Under the pieces are notes generated by a model, which worked only from the letters and a program-made list of their open reading frames with translations, searched no databases and was not told the origin of the DNA. A program made the translations under genes and the position numbers. Positions 17,064 to 25,314 of a stretch of 64,000 nt of DNA are shown piece after piece. The stretch's first letter is position 1; each line of letters begins with the position of its first letter. Source of the DNA: DTU078 sp002397345 (lineage in GTDB: Bacteria > Bacillota > Clostridia > Oscillospirales > CAG-272); the NCBI GenBank assembly GCA_937875545.1, contig CALLYE010000073.1:12675-76674 (forward strand), given 5' to 3'.

Positions 17064-17205
17064 GATGTAACCTCCTTAAAAATTTTACTCGATGCATAGT
17101 TTTTTAATACTCTGTAATTCATATGATACATCCGACGGCGTGAAAATAAAATGGAGAAAAACACGATACAAATAGATAAAAAACCGATTTTTTGCCACCT
17201 TAGTA

Positions 17206-17234
17206 TTGATTTATCGCAAAATAAATGATATATT
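17206..17234 (+). promoter_or_regulatory. Candidate promoter of the AraC regulator
   Basis: TTGATT, 17 bases, TATATT, about 38 bases upstream of the GTG start. It is weaker than the other promoters in the window, and the 208-base divergent region is AT-rich. Confidence 0.5.
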
Positions 17235-17271
17235 TAATTATAGAAAAAACAACACATAAATCGAGGTAACC

Positions 17272-18015
17272 GTGACAGACAATCTGATCAGCATCGGACG
17301 CATGGAGATGCCGACCTTCGCGTTCGGCGCGCATAGCCATGACCACTGGGAGGTTTCGTATTATTATTTCGGCTGCGGGACGAATACTGTCGGCGGCGTG
17401 GCGTATGAATTCTCGCCCGGCACGGTGATCTGCCAGCCGCCTCATATCTCGCACGAGGAACGCTCGGAGGCGGGTTATAAAAATTACTTTTTTACCGTAA
17501 AAAACTTCGTCCCGTCCGCTGACCGTTCATCACCGCTGGTGTTCCGCGACACCTCCGGCAGCGATCTGTTCAACATCACAAGGCAGCTTTACTACGAATG
17601 GCGCATACGCGGGCACGAACAGATCGCCGCGGCGCTGACCGACGCCGCGGTTGCGTATATTGCGGAACTGGGCCGCAGTCTGGCGGCTAAGAATCCATAT
17701 GTGGAACAATTCGAGCACACGCTCGCGGCAAACATATCCAACCCCGGCTTCAACATAACCGAGGCGGCGTTAAAGCTGCCCTTTTCGATCAATCACTTCC
17801 GCTGCATTTTTACACGCGAAACAGGGGTGTCTCCCAAACGCTATCTCCAGCGCCTGCGCATCGAGCAGGCAATGTCGCTGCTCGCCGGCAGCTCGCTTTC
17901 AGTCGGCGATGTCGGACGCATGTGCGGGTTCTCCGACCAATACTATTTTTCACGCAGCTTCAAGGAGATAACCGGTCTGCCGCCGTCGCGCTACCGCGCG
18001 AAGCAAAGCGAATAA
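17272..18015 (+). CDS. AraC-family transcriptional regulator
   Basis: A 247-residue regulator starting at GTG with GAGGT upstream. The N-terminal half is a cupin-like effector domain (FGAHSHDHWEVSYYYFG, followed by PGTVICQPPHISHEE). The C-terminal ~100 residues are the double helix-turn-helix: FNITEAALKLPFSINHFRCI, then LSVGDVGRMCGFSDQYYFSR and the FKEITGLPPSRYR end. It diverges from the FG-GAP/Gfo-Idh pair and most likely controls it in response to a sugar ligand. The stop is only 13 bases from that of the convergent DUF3592-like gene. Confidence 0.9.
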   Translation: MTDNLISIGRMEMPTFAFGAHSHDHWEVSYYYFGCGTNTVGGVAYEFSPGTVICQPPHISHEERSEAGYKNYFFTVKNFVPSADRSSPLVFRDTSGSDLFNITRQLYYEWRIRGHEQIAAALTDAAVAYIAELGRSLAAKNPYVEQFEHTLAANISNPGFNITEAALKLPFSINHFRCIFTRETGVSPKRYLQRLRIEQAMSLLAGSSLSVGDVGRMCGFSDQYYFSRSFKEITGLPPSRYRAKQSE

Positions 18016-18028
18016 TGTTATTTTTAAC

Positions 18029-18424
18029 TTAAAAAGTCACAGCCAAAAGCAATGTGGTAATAATAGTCAATATACCCACAATCGACATCAGCTTTGCTCC
18101 AAGCAACACAAAGCTGTCATCCTGAAAAATATCAACCGGATTTTTCGGATTATACATAACCCAAAATTGGTCGTCGGTCTGATATTCATTAGCATTTTTG
18201 CTTTTTCCATATTGAACTTTATAATTATTTCCGTCAACCTCATATGATATTGTCGGGATATATAAATATTGTTTGCTTAAAAACTTTCTTTTTGTTTTCT
18301 TTTGAATTTCACAAACCTTACCCCTCACATACGATGAGCAGCGGCTTTCTTTTTTCTTTATATCAGCGAGAGGTATAAAAAAGCATAGCTCCAATAAAAT
18401 GAATATGCCAACAATAACGGTCAT
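18029..18424 (-). CDS. DUF3592-like small membrane protein
   Basis: I start at ATG 18424 (131 residues), with AAGGAGAG 8 bases upstream; a frame from 18514 would extend into the promoter. The protein has an N-terminal membrane helix (VIVGIFILLELCFFIPLAD), a soluble domain with the pattern PTISYEVDGNNYKVQYG and DQFWVMYNPKNPVDIF typical of DUF3592, and a C-terminal helix (SIVGILTIITTLLLAVTF). It is AT-rich compared with its neighbours. Its promoter carries a site resembling the one at the blaI-like promoter. Function unknown. Confidence 0.7.
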   Translation of the reverse strand: MTVIVGIFILLELCFFIPLADIKKKESRCSSYVRGKVCEIQKKTKRKFLSKQYLYIPTISYEVDGNNYKVQYGKSKNANEYQTDDQFWVMYNPKNPVDIFQDDSFVLLGAKLMSIVGILTIITTLLLAVTF

Positions 18425-18455
18425 AATATCTCTCCTTGTTATAAGATTTATTTTG

Positions 18456-18484
18456 ATCGTACCACATATTGCCACATTTGTCAA
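18456..18484 (-). promoter_or_regulatory. Promoter of the DUF3592-like gene with BlaI-like half-sites
   Basis: On the minus strand TTGACA, 17 bases, TACGAT. GACAAATGTG overlaps the -35 box, almost the same as GACAAATGTA at the blaI-like promoter (21483-21511). Confidence 0.7.
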
Positions 18485-18499
18485 CACAATCATAACTGC

Positions 18500-18529
18500 C
18501 GGGAAGAAATACATCTCCCCGGCGGTTTT
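18500..18529 (-). terminator. Hairpin after the BlaR1-type gene
   Basis: GCCGGG-AGA and TCT-CCCGGC arms surround a 6-base loop just after the stop codon at 18533. There is no long T run in the minus direction, so termination is likely but not certain. Confidence 0.5.
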
Positions 18530-18532
18530 ATA

Positions 18533-21010
18533 TTATTTAAGCAATTCGTCTACTTCAAAATTTTCGAGATTCACAAAAGATTTCGCGTCCGAGGTGTTAT
18601 AAGGCATGCCTTTACTGATACTGCGGCGCTCCATATAGCCGCCCATGCCCTCTAACAGCGTAAGCACTTCCCTTTCATCTGATTTGATATCGAACACATA
18701 TATCCCGTGCGTCGCGCATTCGGGGTACATTTCAAGCAGCTCGGTTTTCGCGTTCTCAGTTGCGCATAAACCCGGATCTTTTAAGGTGTAATAAGCGCGT
18801 ACTTTCTTCTCCGCTTCGGCGGAGGTCGGATATTTGACGGTGAAAATGCTTTCAAAAGTTCCCCTGTCAACCATATACGGCAGCAGCCCCATAGGTTTGC
18901 CGTTGATCTCGTATACGAGGGAATACGAGTCCTGCCATCCCTTAACTTCTTTCATCGCGATACGATTGAGCAGATCTGTTGCTTCTTTGTGAACGCTTAC
19001 CTTTATGGATGTTATCTGGTCAGCCTGTTCTTTGGGCAGTCTCATCTCCTTCACATAATCCTGCCGCCCGTCGGTGACGAAATAATCCAGCAGCGCGGCA
19101 TAAAGCAATTGATTTTCTATCTTGACATATTCGCCCGCGGGAGCTTCTTCAACCGGCGGGATATCCAAATCCGGGTTGGCGGATTTATCTGTTTTAATAT
19201 CGATAAGTTCTATAACCCACGCGTCATAATCCCCCGTTTTGACGCTGTCGGAGATATCATCAAGCGGCTGTTCCTGACCGTTGACCGTAAAACTGTCGAG
19301 ATTCCCGAACAGTTTCAAATCCGCCAGCGAGAAAGAACCGCCCGCAATCAAAGGGTCAAACAGCCCCGCCGCGTTCATGATGGAAACGAGTAATGCTGTT
19401 TCCCTTTCTGACCTGACCGGGTCAAGCACATACAAGTTTTCTTTTTCTACCATAGGATATAAATCCAAGAACTCTTTATAGCGTGTGGGCTGGGTGTTCC
19501 CGTTTTTATCTACAAACGACAAGCCGGTATTTCTCATTTCTTCACCGACAAGGCAGTGGAACGCGTCGAAAACCCTGGCATAGGTTACTTCTTTTGACAC
19601 ATTGCTTATACCAAGACTCTTCAGCGCGGGTTGGACGATATTCTCATATCTGTCTTTTGAAAAATATTCGGGCAGCACACCCAAACGCACGCCGTTGATT
19701 GATACATCCGCGAAGGTGGTTTCTTCACCGTTGCGGTCAGGCATTTTAACAAGCTCTACATTTACAGATGTTATTTCGTCCAGTTGTTCGTCGGTTACCT
19801 CGCCGCCAAAATATTCGCTGACGGCAAGCCCTATGACGGGGTTGACAAAACGCGATTTTTCGCCGTCCGCGGCTGAAACCGATATGGTCGGTACACCGCA
19901 GGAGGATAAAAACAGCACGTTTAACATCAGCGCTGACAATATAAAAACAGCCACGATGATAACGGATTTTTTATTATTTGACTTTTTCATGTTTATAAAC
20001 CTCCGTTTAATAAAATTAAAGTCACGGCTTCCCTCAAGGAAGATTGCAGTATTGGTTAATTTACGTTCATCCGTTCTTTTTCCGCCGTATGAAGCAAGCA
20101 TATCGAAGATCATACCCGCGTATGCCCCGCGCGTTTCCCGACCTGTTATGGCGAGAACGCGCTCGTCGCAGGACAGCTCACAGTCCTCGTACCGCAGACG
20201 GGAGAGGACGCCAAACAGCGGATTGAACCAGTGCAGGGCGCAGATAAACAGCGAAAACCCGGCGTACAGTACGTCCAGCCGTTTTACATGGATAAGCTCG
20301 TGGATGAATATCAGGCGCAATTCGCCCTCATTCCTGTTAATATCACAGCGAGGTATATAGACTACAGGTTTAAACAGTCCCGCGAGACAGGGCGATATGA
20401 GATGTCCGTCGTCCACTACGCGAAGCGCGACGTTTTGTTTTATACCCGCCTCGTCTCTACATTCATAGAACGTCAGGGTATGCTTCGGCTCGGTACAATG
20501 AGAGAACCGATACATCCGCCGCAGTGTCTTTTTATATGCCGCCGCGTTTTTAATGATGATAAAGACCACGCCCGCGATCCATATCGTAAACAGACCGGCG
20601 GAGATTTTTCCCGCGCAGGCTTTTAATGCTGTGAGCGCTTTATTTATTACGCTCTCGTTTTTGCGTACAGGCGTTATTATGACATCGGAAACTGTTTTTT
20701 GCAGTATGCCGCCGTCAATTTGACGCGAGACGCGAGGGATATAGGATATGTCGGGTATACCGTCCAATGCAATGTCGGTATACAGCGGATACGCGGCGGC
20801 GGTTTCCGCCGGCTTTGTGATGACCGGCAATTTTATCCGCAGCGGCAGTATCGCCAACAGCAGGACAGGCAGCCACAGATAATATTTTACGCGTCCCGAA
20901 GCGTCTTTGAACACGGTGCGCCGCAGGATTAACAGAAACGCGATGGTTATCACGCTGCACAGAGATAACAGCGCGAGGGTGTATGCCGTATAGAAAGTAA
21001 AATTATACAT
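18533..21010 (-). CDS. BlaR1-type M56 metalloprotease receptor with a duplicated sensor module
   Basis: An 825-residue membrane sensor-protease. Two hydrophobic helices open the protein (5-29, 44-57), and another pair follows near 135-155. The zinc motif HELIH is at 237-241, and the third-ligand region YEDCELSCDE at 274-283. A helix at ~349-370 precedes the extracellular part. In BlaR1 and MecR1 that part is a penicillin-binding domain; here there is none. Residues ~393-576 and ~637-823 are instead two copies of an unrecognised module. Both share an (E/D)YF segment, ITSxxV, xINGxxxGxLP, LxxYPxxxxxxxYVxD and an xFxV end. It lies 16 bases downstream of the BlaI-like repressor gene and should cleave that repressor on ligand binding. 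The ligand is unknown. Confidence 0.85.
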   Translation of the reverse strand: MYNFTFYTAYTLALLSLCSVITIAFLLILRRTVFKDASGRVKYYLWLPVLLLAILPLRIKLPVITKPAETAAAYPLYTDIALDGIPDISYIPRVSRQIDGGILQKTVSDVIITPVRKNESVINKALTALKACAGKISAGLFTIWIAGVVFIIIKNAAAYKKTLRRMYRFSHCTEPKHTLTFYECRDEAGIKQNVALRVVDDGHLISPCLAGLFKPVVYIPRCDINRNEGELRLIFIHELIHVKRLDVLYAGFSLFICALHWFNPLFGVLSRLRYEDCELSCDERVLAITGRETRGAYAGMIFDMLASYGGKRTDERKLTNTAIFLEGSRDFNFIKRRFINMKKSNNKKSVIIVAVFILSALMLNVLFLSSCGVPTISVSAADGEKSRFVNPVIGLAVSEYFGGEVTDEQLDEITSVNVELVKMPDRNGEETTFADVSINGVRLGVLPEYFSKDRYENIVQPALKSLGISNVSKEVTYARVFDAFHCLVGEEMRNTGLSFVDKNGNTQPTRYKEFLDLYPMVEKENLYVLDPVRSERETALLVSIMNAAGLFDPLIAGGSFSLADLKLFGNLDSFTVNGQEQPLDDISDSVKTGDYDAWVIELIDIKTDKSANPDLDIPPVEEAPAGEYVKIENQLLYAALLDYFVTDGRQDYVKEMRLPKEQADQITSIKVSVHKEATDLLNRIAMKEVKGWQDSYSLVYEINGKPMGLLPYMVDRGTFESIFTVKYPTSAEAEKKVRAYYTLKDPGLCATENAKTELLEMYPECATHGIYVFDIKSDEREVLTLLEGMGGYMERRSISKGMPYNTSDAKSFVNLENFEVDELLK

Positions 21011-21026
21011 AGCATTCCCTCTCGTT

Positions 21027-21434
21027 TTACGGGTTTTTGTCCGGGCGGAATTCTGCCATCCAGTCCCGCAGTTCCGCTATTTCTTCTTCGCTGAGCTTTT
21101 TGCTTTTAAACAATGCCATGATAAGGTTCTTCGGGCTGTCTTTGTACATCGAGGATATGAAGTGGTCGGTCGCCTCGTTTTTGTATTCTTCCTCCCGCAC
21201 AAGCGGAATATAATAATTTGTGCGCCCTGACTTATCGATGGATATGAAGCCCTTGTCTTTCAGCCGTGTTATCAGGGTCAAAACGGTAGTCAGACTGCGC
21301 CCCGCGATTTGCTCCGGGTAACGCAGCATCAGGTCGCCCGCCGTAATGTTTTCCGCGCCGTTCCGTTTCATGTCCCAGATAAGCTGCATTATAAGCAGCT
21401 CGGTTTCAGACAGCCGTGTCTTTTTTTGGCCCAA
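21027..21434 (-). CDS. BlaI/MecI/CopY-family transcriptional repressor
   Basis: A winged-helix repressor of 135 residues. I start at TTG 21434, preceded by the strong site GGAGGTGA five bases upstream; an ATG at 21470 would place 12 extra residues over that site. The N-terminal domain is LSETELLIMQLIWDMK, with the recognition helix in SLTTVLTLITRLKDKGFI. The C-terminal dimerisation helices include FKSKKLSEEEIAELRDWM. It precedes the BlaR1-type gene, the usual gene order. A dyad overlaps its own -35 box, so it is probably autoregulated. Confidence 0.88.
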   Translation of the reverse strand: MGQKKTRLSETELLIMQLIWDMKRNGAENITAGDLMLRYPEQIAGRSLTTVLTLITRLKDKGFISIDKSGRTNYYIPLVREEEYKNEATDHFISSMYKDSPKNLIMALFKSKKLSEEEIAELRDWMAEFRPDKNP

Positions 21435-21482
21435 TCGTATCACCTCCGAAAAAATATTGAGTTGATGCATCTCTCTGGTAAC

Positions 21483-21511
21483 AGTATACTCCGTTGTTCT
21501 ACATTTGTCAA
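21483..21511 (-). promoter_or_regulatory. Promoter of the blaI-like/blaR1-like operon with operator dyad
   Basis: On the minus strand TTGACA, 17 bases, TATACT. A 17-base dyad, CTAC-N9-GTAG at 21499-21515, covers the -35 box and contains GACAAATGTA, close to the TACA-NN-TGTA half-site known for BlaI and MecI. Confidence 0.75.
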
Positions 21512-21524
21512 GTAGTGTTTTAAA

Positions 21525-21557
21525 AATAAAACCGCCGAGAAGCGGTTTTATTTTTAG
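21525..21557 (-). terminator. Terminator after the small hydrophobic ORF
   Basis: AAAACCGC and GCGGTTTT arms with a CGAGAA loop and flanking A/T runs on both sides. It is directly downstream of the 23-residue frame on the minus strand and could work in both directions. Confidence 0.7.
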
Positions 21558-21560
21558 TGT

Positions 21561-21632
21561 TTATTTTTTTACGAAGAACGCTTCCCACACTGCGATGACA
21601 AAGCCCGCGACGCACATAAGGCAAAATATCAT
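21561..21632 (-). CDS. Candidate 23-residue membrane peptide
   Basis: A short frame starting MIFCLMCVAGFVIAV and ending FFVKK before a TAA. It is a single hydrophobic helix with a basic C-terminus, the shape of many real bacterial small membrane proteins. A clear terminator begins four bases after the stop. Against it, no Shine-Dalgarno sequence precedes the ATG (only GCCGCTCCTC). A GTTAAC-N5-GTTAAC dyad lies 24 bases upstream of the start. No family is recognised. Confidence 0.35.
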   Translation of the reverse strand: MIFCLMCVAGFVIAVWEAFFVKK

Positions 21633-21655
21633 GAGGAGCGGCGTTTTTTAGCACT

Positions 21656-21672
21656 GTTAACCTTTTGTTAAC
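21656..21672. promoter_or_regulatory. GTTAAC inverted repeat
   Basis: GTTAACCTTTTGTTAAC is a palindromic half-site pair with a five-base spacer, followed by a partial third half-site (TTAATTGAG). It lies between the small peptide frame and the 3' end of the SUMF1 fusion gene. Possibly an operator. Confidence 0.3.
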
Positions 21673-21696
21673 GATGTGTTAATTGAGTTTTTTTAC

Positions 21697-24306
21697 CTAT
21701 TTAATTTTCTTTTCGGTTATCCCGTCGGTTTCGTTATAAGCGAGCAGCAAGCCGCCCGCTTCGTCCTCTGGTTTTATATGTACAACATATTCGCCGTCGA
21801 GCCGTCCGTCGGGCAGGTCAACCCCGCGCGAGAGCAAAAATTCCGATATCTGCGCCGTATATCTGTGTTGTATTGCGTTCCGGTTTTCCTCGCTGCGTGG
21901 CAAGTCAATACGCAGGGTCGCACCGCGCCCGATATTGCGCGTACCGTTAACGCGCTTATGCAACAACATACCGGCGAAATCGCTTTTGTTAAACTTATCA
22001 CCGTCCAGCGCCGTCAGCTCCGCGACGTCGACGGCGATAAGCAGACCGCCCGCATTAACAAACTTTTTAATCTTACGCAGCGTTTCGTTTCTGTAAACAC
22101 CTCCAGCGATCAAAAACAGCGCCCTGACACCTCCAAGCGCGCCGTCCGCGGCCGATATATCGCCTATACAAGCGAAATCGGCGAAGTCGCGCAATGCCGC
22201 CATGAACCGGCGCGTATAATCGTGTATCGAGGGGTCAAAAATCGCGGGTAGATCGGGATATAATACCGCTATCTCACGTTTCGGTGTGCCGCGTCTTAGA
22301 AATTGAAGGTTATTCGACAACGCCTTCATGCCGTCGCTGTAATTTTCGGTATGAGCGGCTCCCGCGCGGATCGTCGGATTATTTATTTGCAGCTCGCTCG
22401 CACCCGACGCCGCCGCGATATGAACGAGCGCCGCCGCCTGCTTCTCCGATTTCGGAAACGCTCCGCACAGCGCAATCTCCGTACCGTAAAAAGTGCCCGC
22501 CGACACCGCCAGGATTATACCGTTTATATCGGCGGGAGTCAGACAGCCGGCACCCTTCACGATGACGCCCGCGCCGTATTCGGCTGCGATTTTACACTGT
22601 TCCTCTTGTTCAGCCGTCATCCAGCTCTCGCATTGACCGCCAACCTGCAGCCATAACTTCGCGCCGGGAAAATATCTTTTCGCAAGCTTCAGCCCCGCGG
22701 CGCAATATTCTGTTTTTGACGCTCGGTACCAATCTATAAAATCGATCAGCCTGCGCATTTCCTCCGGCGACGCACAGCGTATCCGTCCCGCGGCGGTAGG
22801 TTCATCAACGCGGAAATCAAGCGGCGTAGTGAACACCGGCGGATAGCAGATTTTATTAAAATCGATGAACGATTCGCCCCACGCGGTGTTAAGGTTGTTT
22901 ATATCACCGTATTTTTTAACCATTGTGGATTTAAAATCTTCGCGCGCAAACGAATCGCCGCACCAATAGCCCGCGTGAACGTGACAACAATCGGATTTAT
23001 CCGCCGCTATGATACCGCCGTCATTCGATATCTCCGATCCTGATACGCTGCACACATCCAGCGTCAATTCTTCTACTTGACCATATCTGCTCTGATGCTC
23101 TGCAGCGGCGGCGAAAAAGCGTTCGATATGGCGAAAAAAACGCTTGTCCCATATTGACTGTCTGCAAGTCGTCATGCCGTGTTCAAGACAAAAGGCGGGA
23201 TAATAGTCGCGCGATTGGCGGAACCAGTTCGGCAGCGAATATGCCGGACCGGCGATAAAACAGGGCCGCCATCTCAGCCCCGCGCCGCGCGCATGGGTAT
23301 ACAATCTGTCCCACTCGGAAAAATCCCACTCTCCCCTGCCCTTTTTTTCGCATGACGCCCATGTCACGGGCTGCTCTACGCATCCAAAGCCAAGCTCCGC
23401 AAGCCGCCGCAGATCGGTATCGGATCCGGGATCAATCACAGCACACAGCATAGCTTTGTCGGCGGTTGTCGATGCGCCAACGGGCAGCTCGGGTTCGCAA
23501 ACGGCGCTCCTGACGACCGGCGTTCCATTGCCCCGGAGCGGTGATAAAACCGGATCTGCCGAGCGGTCGCCGGCAAGCAGACGCTCGGCGTCAGCGGCAT
23601 CGATGGCGCAGCGGAACCCGCAAAAGTTCGAAGCCGCTCCGTGTTCCGCCCGGCGGCGGCGCGAGATGCGCAGGTCGCGTATCGTCGAGTGATAACAGCC
23701 GCCGCGCTGCACGGCGATATTATTTATAATGCCGTCCGGGGCGGATTTACCGAATTCTGTATCGCTGTAGTCATAATAATGACCACCCGTCCACTCCCAT
23801 ACATTGCCCGCCATATCGTATAAACCGAAGTGGTTGGGCAGGTAGGTCTTGACCGGTGAAGCGTGTTTATAACCGTCGTTGAAATACGGGTTCCGCCATT
23901 CGTAATCGGAGCAGCTATCGGCGAAATTGGCGTATTTGTTCGCTTCATATTCATTTGTGCCCCACGGATAAGCGGCGCCGCGCGCTCCGCCAGAAGCGGC
24001 GTATTCCCACTCAGCCTCGCTGGGTAAACGTTTGCCCGCCCAGCGGGCGTAGGCGATTGCGTCGAGCCTGCTCACCCTGACAACCGGGGAGTTTGGGCAA
24101 TCGAGAAAATAATTGTCGTATTCCTCCCATTCGGGCGAAAGCGGATATGGTTTACCCGTCGCATCGCAGAAAGCGCGGTATTCGGCGTTGGTAACAGGCG
24201 CTTCGTCAATATAAAAATCATGGATTTTAACCGTGTGGGGGGGCGCTTCTTCCGGATAGCCGTCATCCGCGCCCACACGATATATCGCTGCGGGAATATA
24301 TCGCAT
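21697..24306 (-). CDS. SUMF1-domain protein fused to a GH42-like glycoside hydrolase
   Basis: An 869-residue fusion. Residues ~3-236 are a SUMF1/formylglycine-generating-enzyme domain: DFYIDEAPVTNAEYRAFC, ARWAGKRLPSEAEWEYAA, GLYDMAGNVWEWTGG, VQRGGCYHS and GFRCAID. The paired active-site cysteines of true formylglycine-generating enzymes (C-x4-C before RYR) are missing, so sulfatase activation is unlikely. Residues ~285-690 look like a GH42-type TIM barrel (GFGCVEQPVTWASCE, WDFSEWDRLYTHARGAGL, AYSLPNWFRQS). Residues ~700-800 resemble the GATase-like trimerisation domain of GH42 enzymes. No signal peptide is visible. The 3' end is near the BlaI-like locus; the upstream gene is a sugar isomerase. 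GGGGGAG lies 37-43 bases before this ATG, so the start is not certain. Confidence 0.75.
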   Translation of the reverse strand: MRYIPAAIYRVGADDGYPEEAPPHTVKIHDFYIDEAPVTNAEYRAFCDATGKPYPLSPEWEEYDNYFLDCPNSPVVRVSRLDAIAYARWAGKRLPSEAEWEYAASGGARGAAYPWGTNEYEANKYANFADSCSDYEWRNPYFNDGYKHASPVKTYLPNHFGLYDMAGNVWEWTGGHYYDYSDTEFGKSAPDGIINNIAVQRGGCYHSTIRDLRISRRRRAEHGAASNFCGFRCAIDAADAERLLAGDRSADPVLSPLRGNGTPVVRSAVCEPELPVGASTTADKAMLCAVIDPGSDTDLRRLAELGFGCVEQPVTWASCEKKGRGEWDFSEWDRLYTHARGAGLRWRPCFIAGPAYSLPNWFRQSRDYYPAFCLEHGMTTCRQSIWDKRFFRHIERFFAAAAEHQSRYGQVEELTLDVCSVSGSEISNDGGIIAADKSDCCHVHAGYWCGDSFAREDFKSTMVKKYGDINNLNTAWGESFIDFNKICYPPVFTTPLDFRVDEPTAAGRIRCASPEEMRRLIDFIDWYRASKTEYCAAGLKLAKRYFPGAKLWLQVGGQCESWMTAEQEEQCKIAAEYGAGVIVKGAGCLTPADINGIILAVSAGTFYGTEIALCGAFPKSEKQAAALVHIAAASGASELQINNPTIRAGAAHTENYSDGMKALSNNLQFLRRGTPKREIAVLYPDLPAIFDPSIHDYTRRFMAALRDFADFACIGDISAADGALGGVRALFLIAGGVYRNETLRKIKKFVNAGGLLIAVDVAELTALDGDKFNKSDFAGMLLHKRVNGTRNIGRGATLRIDLPRSEENRNAIQHRYTAQISEFLLSRGVDLPDGRLDGEYVVHIKPEDEAGGLLLAYNETDGITEKKIK

Positions 24307-24387
24307 TGTCTTGTCCGCAAGGATTATTGGATCTCTTATAATGTCATTCTCCCCCTATAAATATAAAATAAGTAAATACCGCGGGAG

Positions 24388-24444
24388 ATGGGTGATCGCC
24401 CCTACATAATGCGTTTACCGCACATTGTAGGGGCGACCACCCGT
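24388..24444. repeat. TGTAGGGGCG inverted-repeat element
   Basis: Two arms, GGGTGATCGCCCCTACATAA and the near-complement ending TTGTAGGGGCGACCACCC, face each other around a GCGTTTACCGC centre. It is the largest member of the TGTAGGGGCG family here, lying between the isomerase stop and the SUMF1 gene. Confidence 0.8.
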
Positions 24445-24460
24445 AGCTTGTTTTAAAATA

Positions 24461-25246
24461 TTATTTTATACCGTGCGCCGCCAATTTTTCGCGCAGGAAA
24501 TCCGCCGCCATGCGAACATCGGCTTCAGGATTGCCGCCGACCTCACGTTCGATGGTTAAAAAGCCGTTGAACCCGGTCGATGCGAGCGCGGGCAGATATT
24601 CATCAAAGTTGACGTTGCCGCTTCCGAGCGGCAGTTCCTCCCAGCCTTCGCAGTTGCCGACCATGACGCCGTCCTTGGCGTGGGTATGTACGATATATTT
24701 CCCCAGTACCTTTACCGCTTCGGAGGCGATGTCGCCGACACACATTACAAGGTTCGCGGGGTCAAAGTTTACGCGCACGCCCTGTGCGCCGAGGCTGTCT
24801 AAAAAGTCGCGCAGCACAACCGCTTTTTCCGGCCCGGTTTCAACCGCAAAGGTCGCGCCGATAGAATCTCCGTATTCAGCCAGCTCGCGGCAGGCGGCGC
24901 GCATGATCTCTTTGGTTTTGCACTCATCCTCGGGTACGACCCCGATATGCGTGGTGACTATCGAGCAGCCCAACTTTTTAGATAAGTCGAGTACGCGTTT
25001 CGATTTGTCGATCAGTTCGGGATTACGGTCGGGGTCTGTGAATCCATGGCCGAAATCGCCGCACAGCGCGGAAAATACCAGTCCGTGACCGGTTACAATA
25101 TCGAGCAGTTCGCGCGCCTGCGCGTCTGTCATATTATAATCGTCCGTTGCATATTTTTGTATGCCCTGCGCGCCTAAATCAGCGGCGATGCGGACACCCT
25201 CCTTGAAATCGCGGCGGAAACTTTCCACCATGACGCCAATTTTCAT
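24461..25246 (-). CDS. Sugar phosphate isomerase/epimerase (xylose isomerase-like TIM barrel)
   Basis: A 261-residue AP-endonuclease-2/IolE-type TIM barrel. Motifs include the N-terminal MKIGVMVESFRRD, GLVFSALCGDFGHGF, a metal-site segment TTHIGVVPED, AVETGP, NFDPANLVM, VHTHAKDG and the C-terminal GFLTIERE. Metal ligands (Glu, Asp, His, Glu) are recognisable. GGAGGT precedes the ATG. Its promoter is back to back with the HAD phosphatase promoter through a shared palindrome. It acts in cytosolic sugar metabolism; the exact sugar is unknown. Confidence 0.88.
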   Translation of the reverse strand: MKIGVMVESFRRDFKEGVRIAADLGAQGIQKYATDDYNMTDAQARELLDIVTGHGLVFSALCGDFGHGFTDPDRNPELIDKSKRVLDLSKKLGCSIVTTHIGVVPEDECKTKEIMRAACRELAEYGDSIGATFAVETGPEKAVVLRDFLDSLGAQGVRVNFDPANLVMCVGDIASEAVKVLGKYIVHTHAKDGVMVGNCEGWEELPLGSGNVNFDEYLPALASTGFNGFLTIEREVGGNPEADVRMAADFLREKLAAHGIK

Positions 25247-25314
25247 TATTAAAATACCTCCGAAATATTGTTTTTAATAGCGGGGGGCAAGCACCCACCC
25301 TGCGGTTTATACTT

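Noticed and set aside
18533..21010. A beta-lactam resistance operon
   Set aside because: The receptor lacks a penicillin-binding sensor domain, and no beta-lactamase or PBP2a gene is nearby.
22284..22656. Overlapping plus-strand frames rich in Arg and Ser inside the SUMF1-GH42 gene
   Set aside because: The window is GC-rich at third positions, so the antisense strand stays open. These frames are low-complexity Arg/Ser/Ala, have no ribosome binding site, and overlie a clear protein.
24388..24444. A tRNA gene or attachment site
   Set aside because: The arms form one long inverted repeat with no cloverleaf or TTC-loop signature.
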